A DNA stretch of 64,000 bases from the NCBI GenBank assembly GCA_019186965.1, contig JABARV010000015.1, positions 62,001 to 126,000 on the forward strand, in the 5' to 3' direction. Below the pieces are notes generated by a model. The model searched no databases and had not been told where the DNA came from. It saw only the letters and a list, made by a program, of their open reading frames with translations. This document shows positions 25,325 to 34,756 of this stretch, one piece after another. How positions within the stretch are numbered: position 1 is the first letter of the stretch; each line of letters begins with the position of its first letter. Source of the stretch: Turneriella sp. (GTDB lineage Bacteria > Spirochaetota > Leptospiria > Turneriellales > Turneriellaceae). The position numbers and the translations under genes were made by a program.

Positions 25325-26878
25325 ATGCGAATAAATCATAATTTTAGTTTCACCCAAAGACTATTTGTTTTGTTGCTATTTGCGGGTGCATTGGGCGCAC
25401 AGGCACAAAAAGAAAGTAGCCGTAGCCTTGCCGCCGAAGTAGATAAACTCAATTGGGAAGGCATCGATCTTTCAAACGATGCGCGGTATAGCCAGGCCGC
25501 TGAGCGTTTCCAAAAGGCAATTACTTTAGACGATACCCGTGCGGCGCGTTCGTACCATAATATAGGGTACACGTACGAGTTAGCAGGAGATAAAAACAAA
25601 GCTCTCGATAGCTACCAAAAAGCCGTTGCTCGAAATCCACAGCAAACGATTACATGGCAAAGCCTGGGTAAATTGCAATACCAAATGGGGTTATACAAAG
25701 ACGCGGTAATGTCGGGTGAAAATGTGCTCAAATTAGATCCCAAAAATGTTCCAGTGCAAAAATGGCTCCCCGATGCGTACGCAAAGTTAGCCGAACAAAA
25801 AATGTACGATGCGCGAAACGATTTATCGGGTACTCCTGAAGATAACCCAAACTGCGAAGCACGCCCCGATGTCATTGCCGAAATTGGCGCACACTTTACC
25901 GCGATTGGGGTTATCGACAAACGCGCAACCGCGCTCAGTTACTACCAGCCACAAGGCTTGGCGCGGTCTGTGGCGGGGATGTACGCAGAGTTCCATCCGC
26001 TACGTGAGTTATCTTTTCGTCTCGATGGAAAAACTCCGTACTTTGGCGTGTTGCAGCCTAATTTTTTTGCGGGACAAGAAAACATAGAAGTACAATATAA
26101 TTTCAAAAAGTTCTTTTTTGGGGCAGGTATTCTTTTTACGCAATTAAACATTGATAATAGCATTGTGCCAGGGGAAACAACCTCGTTTGTACAAAACACA
26201 GAGTATACAACGCTCTCTGATACAAAATTCGGTCTTTTTATCGGTTCCCAAGATGCGCTTACGTATTTTGCGTTAAAAGTGTATCCGCGCTATTTATTCC
26301 GTGGGCCAATTTCTGGTCCAAAAGGGAACAGCTTAGATACAGTCAAAATTGATTTAGAGTACCGCCATAATTTGCGTTTATCGTTGGGAAGCACCATCGA
26401 CGAAAACCAACCTATTAGCAAAGGCCCATTTACCGATTTTATTTTTAAAGTTAGTATCGACGAAATTTATCTCACCGAATTTAAACCGGTTTCTGGAACA
26501 GACGCTCTTGGGCACTATTTTGGTACTTATGATATTTCTATGGGAATGGAATTTGGAAAATTACAACGTGCGTTCGATAAAATTGGTTTTACTTATGGGT
26601 TTTTACTTACAGAACGCCTATACTTCCAAAACATTATGAATACGGATACCACAAGCTTTGGAAACGGGCAAGGATATTTTGGCTTTAATACTCAAGATTT
26701 AACTTCCGGAAATCCATTTTCCTCGTTTCGAAATTCTTCGTTTATTATAACTCTTTTTTCTGCGCAGATGTTCCGAAACCGTTATATTTTACGAGAAAAA
26801 ATATTCTTTGAATCGACTCCGGGAAATGAACGCTCTCACGCGTTGGGAGTTCAAATCGCATTTGGTTTACGTTTTTAA
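25325..26878 (+). CDS. Exported TPR protein with C-terminal outer-membrane beta-barrel
   Basis: A 517-aa protein with signal peptide (hydrophobic LFVLLLFAGALGAQAQ ending near residue 28), three to four tetratricopeptide repeats (about residues 42-170; e.g. ARSYHNIGYTYELAGDKNKA and TWQSLGKLQYQMGLYKDAV), then about 320 residues rich in alternating aromatic/polar beta strands ending in the C-terminal phenylalanine (IAFGLRF) typical of BAM-dependent barrels. The N-terminal TPR part would face the periplasm. TPR-barrel proteins of this kind are common in spirochaetes, but the role of this one is unknown. The end overlaps the next TPR gene. Confidence 0.8.
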   Translation: MRINHNFSFTQRLFVLLLFAGALGAQAQKESSRSLAAEVDKLNWEGIDLSNDARYSQAAERFQKAITLDDTRAARSYHNIGYTYELAGDKNKALDSYQKAVARNPQQTITWQSLGKLQYQMGLYKDAVMSGENVLKLDPKNVPVQKWLPDAYAKLAEQKMYDARNDLSGTPEDNPNCEARPDVIAEIGAHFTAIGVIDKRATALSYYQPQGLARSVAGMYAEFHPLRELSFRLDGKTPYFGVLQPNFFAGQENIEVQYNFKKFFFGAGILFTQLNIDNSIVPGETTSFVQNTEYTTLSDTKFGLFIGSQDALTYFALKVYPRYLFRGPISGPKGNSLDTVKIDLEYRHNLRLSLGSTIDENQPISKGPFTDFIFKVSIDEIYLTEFKPVSGTDALGHYFGTYDISMGMEFGKLQRAFDKIGFTYGFLLTERLYFQNIMNTDTTSFGNGQGYFGFNTQDLTSGNPFSSFRNSSFIITLFSAQMFRNRYILREKIFFESTPGNERSHALGVQIAFGLRF

Positions 26879-27842
26879 ATTTAAGCGGTTAGTTTTTTCT
26901 GCGTTTTTTCGTTTTTTTTTAGCGAGCTTTTTTAGTCCTTTTGTCGCTACTTGTTTATTTGCAGGAGATAGCTCCGCAGTACAAGATACGGAAAAATATA
27001 GTGCAGAAACTTATATGGATAACGCGCAGTACCATTTTTCCCGTCGGCGTTTTCTAAATGCACTGGATAATGTGCGGATTGTCCTCGAAATACTCGATTC
27101 GCAAAAGACACCAGATAAAAAATTAAAGCTTGAAGCGGAAATTTTAGCAGCCCAAACGCTTAAAATTTTGGAACGTGAAGAAGAAGCAGCAAATATGTAC
27201 GAACGTGCTCTCTCGCATGGCTACCTTGATAAAGAAGCGTATGCGTATTTAGCTCTTTATTTTGATAAAAATAAAACATTCGACAAAGCTCTACACTATT
27301 TTACACAGTATTACGAAGCAGATAAAAAAGATGTTGCGACGCATATCCGGTACGCCGCGCTTTTAGGGAGGTTAAAGAAACGCGAGGAAGCAAAAAGGGT
27401 TTTAGCGGGAATCGACGTTGAGCGCGGAGTAAAAAAAATTACAGATTGCGAAAATTTAGAAACAAAGAAAAAATATAAGGAAGCAGTAGAGTGCTTTGAA
27501 TTGGTGCGAAAAACAATGCCCGATAGCGAGCGTAACTATTTGGGGATTTATCGTGTTGCAACCAATTTAAAGGATAATAAGCGTGTTGAGCAGAATGCGG
27601 AATGGTTATACTTTATTTTTGGCGACGATACACGCTATATCTGGCCTCTTGTGGAGGTGCGCATCCGGCAGAGAAAATTTTATAGCGCTCGAATATTTCT
27701 TGAAGAAATTATCCAGCTTCGCGGGCAAGATAGCGAAGCAGAAAGATTACTTTCAAACCTCCGTACAGAAACCGGGAGTGCAACAGAAAAACCTTTTCGT
27801 GCTTCAAAAAAAGAAATGCAGTTTTTGGAAAAAATACGTTAG
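26862..27842 (+). CDS. Exported TPR-like protein
   Basis: The frame is open from 26808, but TTG at 26862 is preferred: it starts a signal peptide (positively charged FKFKR, then a long hydrophobic run ending VATCLFAG), and GGGAG lies 12 bp upstream. The mature part of about 290 aa consists of helical repeats with TPR spacing (SAETYMDNAQYHFSRRRFLN, AAQTLKILEREEEAANMYER, ALHYFTQYYEADKKDVATHI). The gene overlaps the TPR-barrel gene by 17 bp, so the two products are probably translated together and may form a periplasmic/outer-membrane pair. It converges with the cupin gene, overlapping it by 4 bp. Confidence 0.75.
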   Translation: MVYVFKFKRLVFSAFFRFFLASFFSPFVATCLFAGDSSAVQDTEKYSAETYMDNAQYHFSRRRFLNALDNVRIVLEILDSQKTPDKKLKLEAEILAAQTLKILEREEEAANMYERALSHGYLDKEAYAYLALYFDKNKTFDKALHYFTQYYEADKKDVATHIRYAALLGRLKKREEAKRVLAGIDVERGVKKITDCENLETKKKYKEAVECFELVRKTMPDSERNYLGIYRVATNLKDNKRVEQNAEWLYFIFGDDTRYIWPLVEVRIRQRKFYSARIFLEEIIQLRGQDSEAERLLSNLRTETGSATEKPFRASKKEMQFLEKIR

Positions 27843-28198
27843 CTATCTTGCGCTTGAAAAAGATTTTCTTTTCCACGCTCAGAAAAAAGCATATAAAAAC
27901 GCGCCCCCCCCTCTTTCGGGAAGGCCGCCAAGTGTATTGCAAAAGGGCTAATAGTCACTATTTGTCCTGGATGGATGTCTACGATATCTTCTTCAATAAT
28001 AAGCCGCACCATCCCTTCCAATACAAAAATTGTCTCAGAAAATGCATGCGCGTGGTAGGGAACTAGTGTCCCTTGATCGTTTTGCATTTCGTAAATTTTA
28101 TAGTCTTGGATAAGTAGCGTTTTTAGAAAACGCATTAACTCTACTTCGTTAGCAAAGAGGCGCTTTGAATCTTGGATTGTGTAGTATCCGGTTGCCAT
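27839..28198 (-). CDS. Cupin-domain protein
   Basis: A 119-aa single-domain cupin. The first cupin motif is seen in PYHAHAFSETIFVLEG (His49, His51, Glu55) and the second ends at His89 in PFAIHL, so the 3-His/1-Glu metal site is plausible. No partner domain or specific substrate motif is present; such proteins can be metal-binding sensors or small isomerases/dioxygenases. It shares the A of TAATG with nuoB and is thus translationally coupled to it, an unusual partner. Confidence 0.8.
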   Translation of the reverse strand: MATGYYTIQDSKRLFANEVELMRFLKTLLIQDYKIYEMQNDQGTLVPYHAHAFSETIFVLEGMVRLIIEEDIVDIHPGQIVTISPFAIHLAAFPKEGGARFYMLFSERGKENLFQAQDS

Positions 28199-28803
28199 TA
28201 GTCTACAACCAATGCCTTGTTATTTTTTTCGATAATAGCAAGTTTGCGGCGCACTTCTTCGCGGCGCTCTTCGATTGTTTGTGAGCGCAATTTTTTTTGT
28301 AGCTGCATCACCGCTTCAAGAATCGCTTCGGGACGCGGTGGGCATCCGGGAACGTACACGTCTACAGGCATAATGCGGTCGATGCCTTGAAGGACAGAGT
28401 ATGTATGGAACATTCCGCCGGTGGAAGCGCATGCCCCCACCGACACGACATAACGTGGGTCTGCGAGTTGTTCGTAAATATTGCGCAACACGGGAGCCAT
28501 TTTGTAAGTAATTGTTCCCAAGACGAGAACCATGTCTGCTTGCCGTGGAGAAAAGGAAGGACGCTCGGCGCCAAAACGAGCAATGTCAAAGTCGGCGCCG
28601 CTGGTTGCCATGTATTCGATTCCACAGCATGCGGTTGCAAAAGGAAAAGGCCACAGCGAATACGATTGTCCCCACGTGATAAAATCTTCGAGGGCGCCAA
28701 CGATAAAGCTTTGGTCAAACTGGCCTTTTTCAGGGCCTTCGGGTTTTGCATCCCCAGATATAGGGGGGCTTGTAAACTTATTCGGAATTTTTTCGGCAGT
28801 CAA
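28198..28803 (-). CDS. nuoB: NADH-quinone oxidoreductase subunit B
   Basis: Holds the terminal Fe-S cluster N2 of complex I, next to the quinone site. The cluster ligands lie in [25 protein letters not shown] and VPGCPPRPE, all intact. The frame runs further upstream, but TTG at 28803 is chosen: GGGAGGA lies 6 bp before it and it overlaps the nuoA stop as TTGA. The product is then 201 aa, with a C-terminal charged helical tail. The following gene is a cupin rather than nuoC. Confidence 0.95.
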   Translation of the reverse strand: MTAEKIPNKFTSPPISGDAKPEGPEKGQFDQSFIVGALEDFITWGQSYSLWPFPFATACCGIEYMATSGADFDIARFGAERPSFSPRQADMVLVLGTITYKMAPVLRNIYEQLADPRYVVSVGACASTGGMFHTYSVLQGIDRIMPVDVYVPGCPPRPEAILEAVMQLQKKLRSQTIEERREEVRRKLAIIEKNNKALVVD

Positions 28804-29201
28804 TTTGGATCCTCCCAACGCAAGGCACCTTTACGTAGAATATAATAATACCCAACGAAGAGTACCAGCAAAAAGATAAAGAGTTCCACGAGCATAAAGA
28901 GTCCAAAGCCTGCTTCGCTAAATGAACGGAATGTAACAGCCCACGGCATAAGGAAAATTGCTTCGATGTCAAAAATAATGAAAACCACCGCGACTAAATA
29001 AAAACGGACATTAAAAACTCCACGTGCATCGTCTGCATAGTCGATCCCGCATTCGAATGTATCGGGGTTTTCTTCGGCGGGCTTTGCAATACGTGGCTTG
29101 ATTTTATGCGCAATAAAAAGGATTAACCCCGCAAACCCAACGCCAAAAGCAAGTTGGATTAACGCTGGCCATAAAGATGCAGGCACTACAGAATGTGGCA
29201 T
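28800..29201 (-). CDS. nuoA: NADH-quinone oxidoreductase subunit A
   Basis: Small membrane subunit of complex I. From ATG at 29201 the product is 133 aa with three spans; the loop [23 protein letters not shown] contains the conserved E-C-G region next to the quinone channel, followed by [17 protein letters not shown], a family hallmark. The open frame extends upstream into fliP, so the upstream start codons are discounted. It sits 49 bp behind fliP. Confidence 0.93.
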   Translation of the reverse strand: MPHSVVPASLWPALIQLAFGVGFAGLILFIAHKIKPRIAKPAEENPDTFECGIDYADDARGVFNVRFYLVAVVFIIFDIEAIFLMPWAVTFRSFSEAGFGLFMLVELFIFLLVLFVGYYYILRKGALRWEDPN

Positions 29202-29250
29202 AAGCGATGCTTCGAATTCGGCATTGGCTGTGAACCAAAAAATGGCTTTT

Positions 29251-30015
29251 CTACGAAGTGCCGTAGCTACGTACAATTTCGTATGTTAAAAGCGTCCAGC
29301 CGTCGACTAACACAAAAAGGATTATTTTAAAGGGGAGTGAAATCATCACTGGGGGAAGCATCATCATCCCCATCGACATAAGTACACTTGCGACCACCAT
29401 GTCGATAATGAGAAACGGTATAAAAAGATAAATTCCAATGATAAATGCCTTTTTAATTTCTGTGAGCATAAACGCAGGAATAAGTACCTGCATTGGAACA
29501 TCGTTTATCGACTTGGGTTTTTCCATTTTGCTCAAACGTACAAAAAGCGCGACTTCTTTGACGCCCTCGCGCCCAATTTGTTTAATCATAAATTTTCGAA
29601 GGGGAGTCGCTGCTTCTTTAAAAAAATTTGTGTTCGAAATTTTTCCGTCAAGGTATGGCGTAATTGCCTTACGGTTCATTTCGTCGAAGGTGGGCGCCAT
29701 AATAAAGAAGGTAACAAAAAGCGCGAGCGAGACCATCACTTGGTTTGGCGGCATGTTTTGTAGACTTAAGGCACGCTTCATAAAGTCGAAAACGATGATA
29801 ATTTTCGTAAAAGAGGTCAGCATGAGTATGATTGCCGGCGCCAAAGAAAGTATCGTCAAGAGCAGAAGAATTTGCAGAGAAAGCGCAACCTGCTGCGGAT
29901 TTTTCGCCTGCGTAATATTAAAGTCTACGCGGGGAATAGGGACTTGCTGTGCAAAAAGTGCGTGTGCGGAGAAAAGTACAAAAAGTAAAACGGCGATGCG
30001 GATAAAAAACTTCAT
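29251..30015 (-). CDS. fliP: Flagellar export gate protein FliP
   Basis: Core component of the flagellar type III export gate in the inner membrane. A cleavable signal-like N terminus ([20 protein letters not shown]) is followed by the four-span FliP domain with [25 protein letters not shown] (Met/Pro-rich plug region), [18 protein letters not shown] and the late [20 protein letters not shown]. The 254-aa length is normal. It overlaps fliO by 4 bp. fliQ, fliR, flhB and flhA, which usually follow, are absent. Confidence 0.95.
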   Translation of the reverse strand: MKFFIRIAVLLFVLFSAHALFAQQVPIPRVDFNITQAKNPQQVALSLQILLLLTILSLAPAIILMLTSFTKIIIVFDFMKRALSLQNMPPNQVMVSLALFVTFFIMAPTFDEMNRKAITPYLDGKISNTNFFKEAATPLRKFMIKQIGREGVKEVALFVRLSKMEKPKSINDVPMQVLIPAFMLTEIKKAFIIGIYLFIPFLIIDMVVASVLMSMGMMMLPPVMISLPFKIILFVLVDGWTLLTYEIVRSYGTS

Positions 30016-30779
30016 GCTTTATCCCGCCAATTTAGTTTATCCGACTTTAATTTTCGTAGCCGTTCAAGCGAATTTTGGCGTTGCGTGTTTAACGCCGAAT
30101 CTGCGAGATCTCCAGAAGTCGTGTAATTGGAAGATGGCTTTTTTCCCCATTTTTCTTTTAGGTTGACTTTAATAGCGCGCGAAAGCTCCGTTAAAAAATC
30201 GACTTTGGGTTTCTTATTATCTTCTGCGCAATCAAGTTTGATTCGGTCGATGGTGTATTTGTCGGTAATTTCGCTTAAAAGTTCAACCGATTGCTCTGAT
30301 ACGCCTAAAACCATAAGCCTACCAGCAAGCTCAATAATCTGTAGGCGTTGGTTTGTTCCTAATGGAAATTCGTAAAGGCTGGTAACTGCAGAAAACTCCT
30401 GTGAAGGTAGGTTGCGCTTAAATTTGTACAACCGAAAGACGCCGTAAAAAATAGCGATTAGTATTGCAAGGGTTAAAAGCGTGCGTACAAATTGCCAAAG
30501 GAGCGAGGGTTGCTCTTTTGCCGCGTTTGCCGCATCTGGTGCGCCTGCGAGTTCTTTCTGGAATTCTTTGTCGAGTTCGGCAAACGAGTTTGTTTTAGGA
30601 GGTTGGACTTCACCCGCGGTTTTGTTCTCTATTTTTTCGTCGCTCTTTGTTTCTTTGGTAGTTATCTCGGCAGATGGATTTTTTTCTTGCGGATGGATGG
30701 CAAAAAAGGCGGAGAGAACTAACGCGTAAAAGAAATATTTTTGCAAGGCACGCCACATACTCTTTTGAAGATGTGACAT
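30012..30779 (-). CDS. fliO: FliO-like flagellar protein
   Basis: 255 aa from the ATG at 30779 (GTG at 30791 and ATG at 30758 are alternatives). A hydrophobic N-terminal segment precedes a K/E/T/P-rich stretch, then one membrane span (about [18 protein letters not shown]) and a FliO-type cytoplasmic domain with [20 protein letters not shown] and [17 protein letters not shown]. FliO helps assemble FliP. Spirochaete versions with a long N-terminal region (often called FliZ) are known. The position directly before fliP supports the call. Confidence 0.85.
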   Translation of the reverse strand: MSHLQKSMWRALQKYFFYALVLSAFFAIHPQEKNPSAEITTKETKSDEKIENKTAGEVQPPKTNSFAELDKEFQKELAGAPDAANAAKEQPSLLWQFVRTLLTLAILIAIFYGVFRLYKFKRNLPSQEFSAVTSLYEFPLGTNQRLQIIELAGRLMVLGVSEQSVELLSEITDKYTIDRIKLDCAEDNKKPKVDFLTELSRAIKVNLKEKWGKKPSSNYTTSGDLADSALNTQRQNSLERLRKLKSDKLNWRDKA

Positions 30780-30861
30780 AATGTAAAACACGGCGGCAAG
30801 CCAAATTTAATTTTTTATGTATTTGGTGGATAGAGCCTGTGCGCGGGGAAGATAACAAGCG

Positions 30862-32340
30862 TTATTCGATGCTGCTCGTGATAACACGTATCGCCGAAAA
30901 ATTTAAGAGCTCTGACGCAGGTAGCGGGGGGGGAAGTTTCTCCGATACCCGTGGCTTTGGGTGTATGTAAGTACTTTCAGGAGAGTACAGTTCGAGTTCG
31001 TTGTTGGCAACAGGAAATTCTTTGGGCTTTGTATGCGCATACGTATCGGTAATTGTCACCCATCCGGTAGGTTGGATAAAAACTTGCAGATACGCCTTTT
31101 CATGGTTTTTATCGAGATCGTAAAATAGCATTTTACGGCATGGAACACCCAAAGCACGGTAGATTGCACAGTGGAGTTTTTTATCGATAGATGTATCTTT
31201 TTGTACGGCAGCTATCGCATAAATGGGATGTTTTCCGTCATTTTTTTTAAGCCACGTATTGCGGAAGTTATCTACTATTTTTTTCTCGTTGGTATTTAAA
31301 GTAGATAAATCTAAGTATGCATGGACTTCGTCGGGAAGGGTGGGGTTTTTAAAATACTGCCGCAGTAGTTGCCCGTTAAAAATATGCGTTAAATTAAAAA
31401 GCGTCGCTTGGAATTGTAGTTCGTAAGTATGGACTTTCTCCGTACTTTTTTGTTCGAGGGTTATTGTAGAAGTATACGCCCCGTCTTCTTGCCTTTGGAA
31501 GCGCGTTGTGGGTTTTGCACGAAGCCCCGTAAGGCGCTGGTGTGCAGTCATAGGCAAAATTGCGAAGCGGACCACCATTTTACTTTCGCGTAACCTATCT
31601 TCAGTGCTCCATGGCAAAGCAACGCCTAACTTTGCCGAAAGAGTAAAATTGCGTTTTGCAGCCGCGACGTAATTTTCGGTTTCTATAAAGTCAATTGAAC
31701 GTACTTGCCCCGGACGCGAGACATACATCGCACCGTCTATAAATGCAATGCCGTACGTCGATTGCGGTAGTGGCAAAAAACTTACCTGTGTACCGTCTTT
31801 TGGCGAGAGCTTTATCGCTTTGTTATCTTTGGTGATAACCCACAGAAAACCTTTGTAAAAAGTCATCCCGCGTACATCTGTATCGATTTCGGGAGTGAAC
31901 GAACCAAATTGCATTCTATCCACCAGATGTACGCGATAAATTTTTTTATCGGCGCGGTTAAAAATGTATGCCTGGTGCATATCGAGCGCGATTGCAACGG
32001 GATCGTCAATACCTTTGAGTGGAATTTTATCGACCAAGTCGCCGTTGATGGGATTGATAACGTAAATAAAATTGGGTGCAACGGTAACTAAGTGGGGTTG
32101 CCAAAATGCTAAATCGCGTATACCGTAAGGAAGAATGCGCGTAGCGAGTATTTTTTTTTGTGTAAAGTCGTACCCTGTAAGGGAACGATTTTGCGCATCG
32201 CCGACCCATAAAATAGAGCCGTCGTACGCGAGCCCTAAAGGAAGTTTTGAGTCTATTTCAATATTGTCTGTAAAAAGGGGAAGGGGAATGAAAAAAAGTA
32301 TAAATACGCACTTCAGTATTTTGTGTGCCATTTTTTTCAT
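30862..32340 (-). CDS. Exported beta-propeller protein with degenerate transglutaminase-like domain
   Basis: 492 aa with a signal peptide (ILKCVFILFFIPLPLFT). Residues of about 30-250 form propeller-like repeats (LPLGLAYDGSILWVGDAQNR, VRGMTFYKGFLWVITKDNKA, YGIAFIDGAMYVSRPGQVRS). The second half resembles a transglutaminase-like domain: KKLHCAIYRALGVPCR followed by EKAYLQVFIQPTGWVTITDT. The catalytic Cys normally lies well before the RALG helix end and the catalytic His normally precedes the W-V-E-V strand; here no Cys is at the first site and Lys replaces the His, so it is predicted to be non-catalytic. Last gene of the fecR/M16 operon, 9 bp behind the M16 gene. Confidence 0.75.
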   Translation of the reverse strand: MKKMAHKILKCVFILFFIPLPLFTDNIEIDSKLPLGLAYDGSILWVGDAQNRSLTGYDFTQKKILATRILPYGIRDLAFWQPHLVTVAPNFIYVINPINGDLVDKIPLKGIDDPVAIALDMHQAYIFNRADKKIYRVHLVDRMQFGSFTPEIDTDVRGMTFYKGFLWVITKDNKAIKLSPKDGTQVSFLPLPQSTYGIAFIDGAMYVSRPGQVRSIDFIETENYVAAAKRNFTLSAKLGVALPWSTEDRLRESKMVVRFAILPMTAHQRLTGLRAKPTTRFQRQEDGAYTSTITLEQKSTEKVHTYELQFQATLFNLTHIFNGQLLRQYFKNPTLPDEVHAYLDLSTLNTNEKKIVDNFRNTWLKKNDGKHPIYAIAAVQKDTSIDKKLHCAIYRALGVPCRKMLFYDLDKNHEKAYLQVFIQPTGWVTITDTYAHTKPKEFPVANNELELYSPESTYIHPKPRVSEKLPPPLPASELLNFSAIRVITSSIE

Positions 32341-32349
32341 TCGTGCATC

Positions 32350-33816
32350 CTATTTCTCGATTTCTAAAAGAGTCGCGCTATTAGGGCGTAGTGCAGATCT
32401 TTTTTCGTATACGTTTTTAGGGCCACAGACGAGTATAGTGAAATTTTCGGGTCTGTAATATTTTTGGGCAACCCTAAGTACATCCGCCTCACTAACCTTC
32501 GACAGATTTTTTATGTAGTTTTCTAAATAGTTATCGCTAAGTCCATCCCACTTGAGCCGAAGGTAAAGTTGCAAATACTGTGAAGGGCTTTCAAAAAGAA
32601 AAACAAACTTGTTCTTAAGCGAGGTTTTTGCTTGTTCAATTTTAGGTTTAGTGATAAATTTTTGTGGCTCAGCTAAAATTTTATCGATTGTGGGAATAAC
32701 CTGCGGTAAATTAGTATTTGCCGTTTGCGTAAAAAGAAAAACGCTTCCGGTAAAATCGTCGGTTTCGAAGCTCGAATACGCAGTGTACGCCCAACCTTTT
32801 TCGGTACGGATAATTTGCGTAAGTTCAGAATTGAAAGAATCTCCGCCTAAAAGAAAATCAAAGAGGCGAAGCGCGTAATAATCTTCCGAAGAGTGCGCAA
32901 CTCCAGGGGCTTTGTAAAAAAGCGTTGTTTGCGGAATATCTTTGGGCAGTAGGTACACACTGTTCGTTTTTGCTGTCGGTAAAACTTTTATGGGGGATAA
33001 ATCAACTTTAGCGCCTTTGTCGAATGTTAACTTGCCAAATGTCTTTTCAAGTGCCTCTTTTAATTTTTTAAAATCAATAGAACCCGACACGGCGATTGTA
33101 AACCTTTCGGCCCGCCACATTTTTTTATGCCATTGGATTAGGTCTTGCCGTTGGATATTTTTTACCGTACGCATTGTCGCATACCGTGCACGCAAAGTTC
33201 CTTTCCAGTAAACCTGCGAGAGTCCCAAAGATGCCCACGTAGCGGGGTTTTGGTCGCGTTCGTCGAGTGCTTTAAGCGTACGGGTACGCAAAATTTCTAA
33301 GTCGTCGCCATAAAAACGCGGTGATTCAAGCACGCTAAAAAGCGTCGTTAAGTCTTTGCCAAAAAAATGCGCAAGTGAACGGATACTAAAATAGGAACGT
33401 TCAAGTTCCGCTTTGAATGCAAATGCCGTAGCGCGTTCGTCAAGGTATTTTGAGAGCGCATCGCGGGTAAGCCCATCGCTACCCGAAAAGGTAACCATGT
33501 CTCCCCAGAGGCTTTGTAGCCCGAGCTTTTCATCTGCAACCTCAAACGCGCCGCCTTCTATAAAAATTTGTGCATTGACGACAGGCACACTATCGGAAAA
33601 AACAAAGTAGACAGGAATTCCGTTATTAAGCTTAAATTCTTTTACAGAAGGGATTTTTATATTTCCAATATCGTCTTTAATATAGTGGTACCAAGGGCGT
33701 GTGGTTATATCGATACGTGGTTTTTGGGGTGCGTCTGCTTCGCTTTGAGCAAAACTTCTACTATTAAAAAATAATATGCTTAAAAAAAGGCTGAGTAAAA
33801 TTTTCAAGGAACGCAT
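32350..33816 (-). CDS. Exported M16-family peptidase homologue lacking the zinc motif
   Basis: 488 aa with a signal peptide (ILLSLFLSILFFNSRSFAQ). Two M16 half-domains are recognisable: KLNNGIPVYFVFSDSVPVVN at the start, HKKMWRAERFTIAVSGSIDF, then DSFNSELTQIIRTEKGWAYT and YYRPENFTILVCGP. The HxxEH zinc motif expected after the GGAFE segment is replaced by GLQSLWGDM (residues 99-107), so His, Glu and His are all lost. Such M16B subunits work as non-catalytic halves of heterodimers; no catalytic partner is encoded nearby. ATG shares its A with the fecR-like stop (TAATG). Confidence 0.85.
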   Translation of the reverse strand: MRSLKILLSLFLSILFFNSRSFAQSEADAPQKPRIDITTRPWYHYIKDDIGNIKIPSVKEFKLNNGIPVYFVFSDSVPVVNAQIFIEGGAFEVADEKLGLQSLWGDMVTFSGSDGLTRDALSKYLDERATAFAFKAELERSYFSIRSLAHFFGKDLTTLFSVLESPRFYGDDLEILRTRTLKALDERDQNPATWASLGLSQVYWKGTLRARYATMRTVKNIQRQDLIQWHKKMWRAERFTIAVSGSIDFKKLKEALEKTFGKLTFDKGAKVDLSPIKVLPTAKTNSVYLLPKDIPQTTLFYKAPGVAHSSEDYYALRLFDFLLGGDSFNSELTQIIRTEKGWAYTAYSSFETDDFTGSVFLFTQTANTNLPQVIPTIDKILAEPQKFITKPKIEQAKTSLKNKFVFLFESPSQYLQLYLRLKWDGLSDNYLENYIKNLSKVSEADVLRVAQKYYRPENFTILVCGPKNVYEKRSALRPNSATLLEIEK

Positions 33817-34625
33817 TATTTGAAACGCTCGCGGTTACGCTCCCGCATTTCCTCAAGAGATTTATTACGTTCGCCAAAATTTCGAGAGTTTCGCACTTTC
33901 TCGAGGAGTTCTAACTGCCGCTCTTTTTCATTTGCGAGCATTCGGTATTGTTCTTCACGCATTGTGTTTAATCTTTCAAACATAGCCATTTTTTTCTTCA
34001 TGAAATCGTCCATCACTTCTTGGATGAGCTCGCCAGAGTCTTTAATTTGGTTTCCTGCAGGTACAACTTGTTCATCCGCCGCATTTGCGACGCTTGACAC
34101 AGCAACCTTACCGTGGTTTACGTAAACACCTGCAGGAATATCTGCGTCTTCGGCTTTTGCGTTTGGTGGCGTATCTCCCGCGCTAATTATAAACTCTGTT
34201 CCACGCACACCCGCAGTAATCGTTGGGGTGCGGATTTGGTAGCTTGACCCTTCGGGCATGGGTTTCGTGAATTTGGTATATCCCCTGCCGGAATCGAGAG
34301 CGAGAGAAATTTGCATTTTGGAGTTATTTTCCATAAGTTCGCTAAGACGCACAGAACCGTATGGGGAAAGGTGCAAGACCGCGTTTGGTCCAATTTGGAT
34401 ATCCATTTTGCCGTTTTTTGTATAAAGAAGGTCGTTTTTAAAGAAAATTGTTTTTATGCGTACACGTTGTGTTTTTTTGTCGCGCTCGAGATAGCATTCA
34501 CCGCTTACTTTTAAGGCCACTGCGAGAAGTTCTTTCGGTTTGTCGTTTGTGGCAAAAATTTTCTCTGGAATACTTGTCCAGATGGTTATTGTGGTTATAA
34601 AAAAATAGAAGAGTTTCTGTCGCAT
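33816..34625 (-). CDS. Exported FecR-domain protein
   Basis: 269 aa with a signal peptide (FYFFITTITIWTSIPEKIFA). The FecR domain spans about residues 45-180 with FFKNDLLYTKNGKMDIQIG and the terminal YQIRTPTITAGVRGTEFII motif. The C-terminal 70 residues form a charged coiled coil (LNTMREEQYRMLANEKERQL and on). There is no cytoplasmic anti-sigma segment, so it is not a classical FecR signalling protein but a periplasmic FecR-domain protein of the kind frequent in spirochaetes. AAAGGAG precedes the ATG. It heads a three-gene operon of exported proteins. Confidence 0.85.
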   Translation of the reverse strand: MRQKLFYFFITTITIWTSIPEKIFATNDKPKELLAVALKVSGECYLERDKKTQRVRIKTIFFKNDLLYTKNGKMDIQIGPNAVLHLSPYGSVRLSELMENNSKMQISLALDSGRGYTKFTKPMPEGSSYQIRTPTITAGVRGTEFIISAGDTPPNAKAEDADIPAGVYVNHGKVAVSSVANAADEQVVPAGNQIKDSGELIQEVMDDFMKKKMAMFERLNTMREEQYRMLANEKERQLELLEKVRNSRNFGERNKSLEEMRERNRERFK

Positions 34626-34721
34626 GCTTCTCCTTTGGGTTTTTGCCCAACTACGTACTTATATTAGACGTATCTTACGCTGAAAAGATGATTTTTTGTA
34701 CTTGAATTGTAAGGGGCGATG

Positions 34722-34737
34722 GTTGGCGCACAGGCTC
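34722..34737 (+). repeat. Solo copy of the GTTGGCGCACAGGCTC motif
   Basis: GTTGGCGCACAGGCTC is identical to 16 bp inside the inverted-repeat element at 40571-40820 (40778-40793). It is intergenic, between the FecR-domain gene and the PF10118 gene. Confidence 0.6.
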
Positions 34738-34756
34738 GTTGGATACCCCTATCCGA

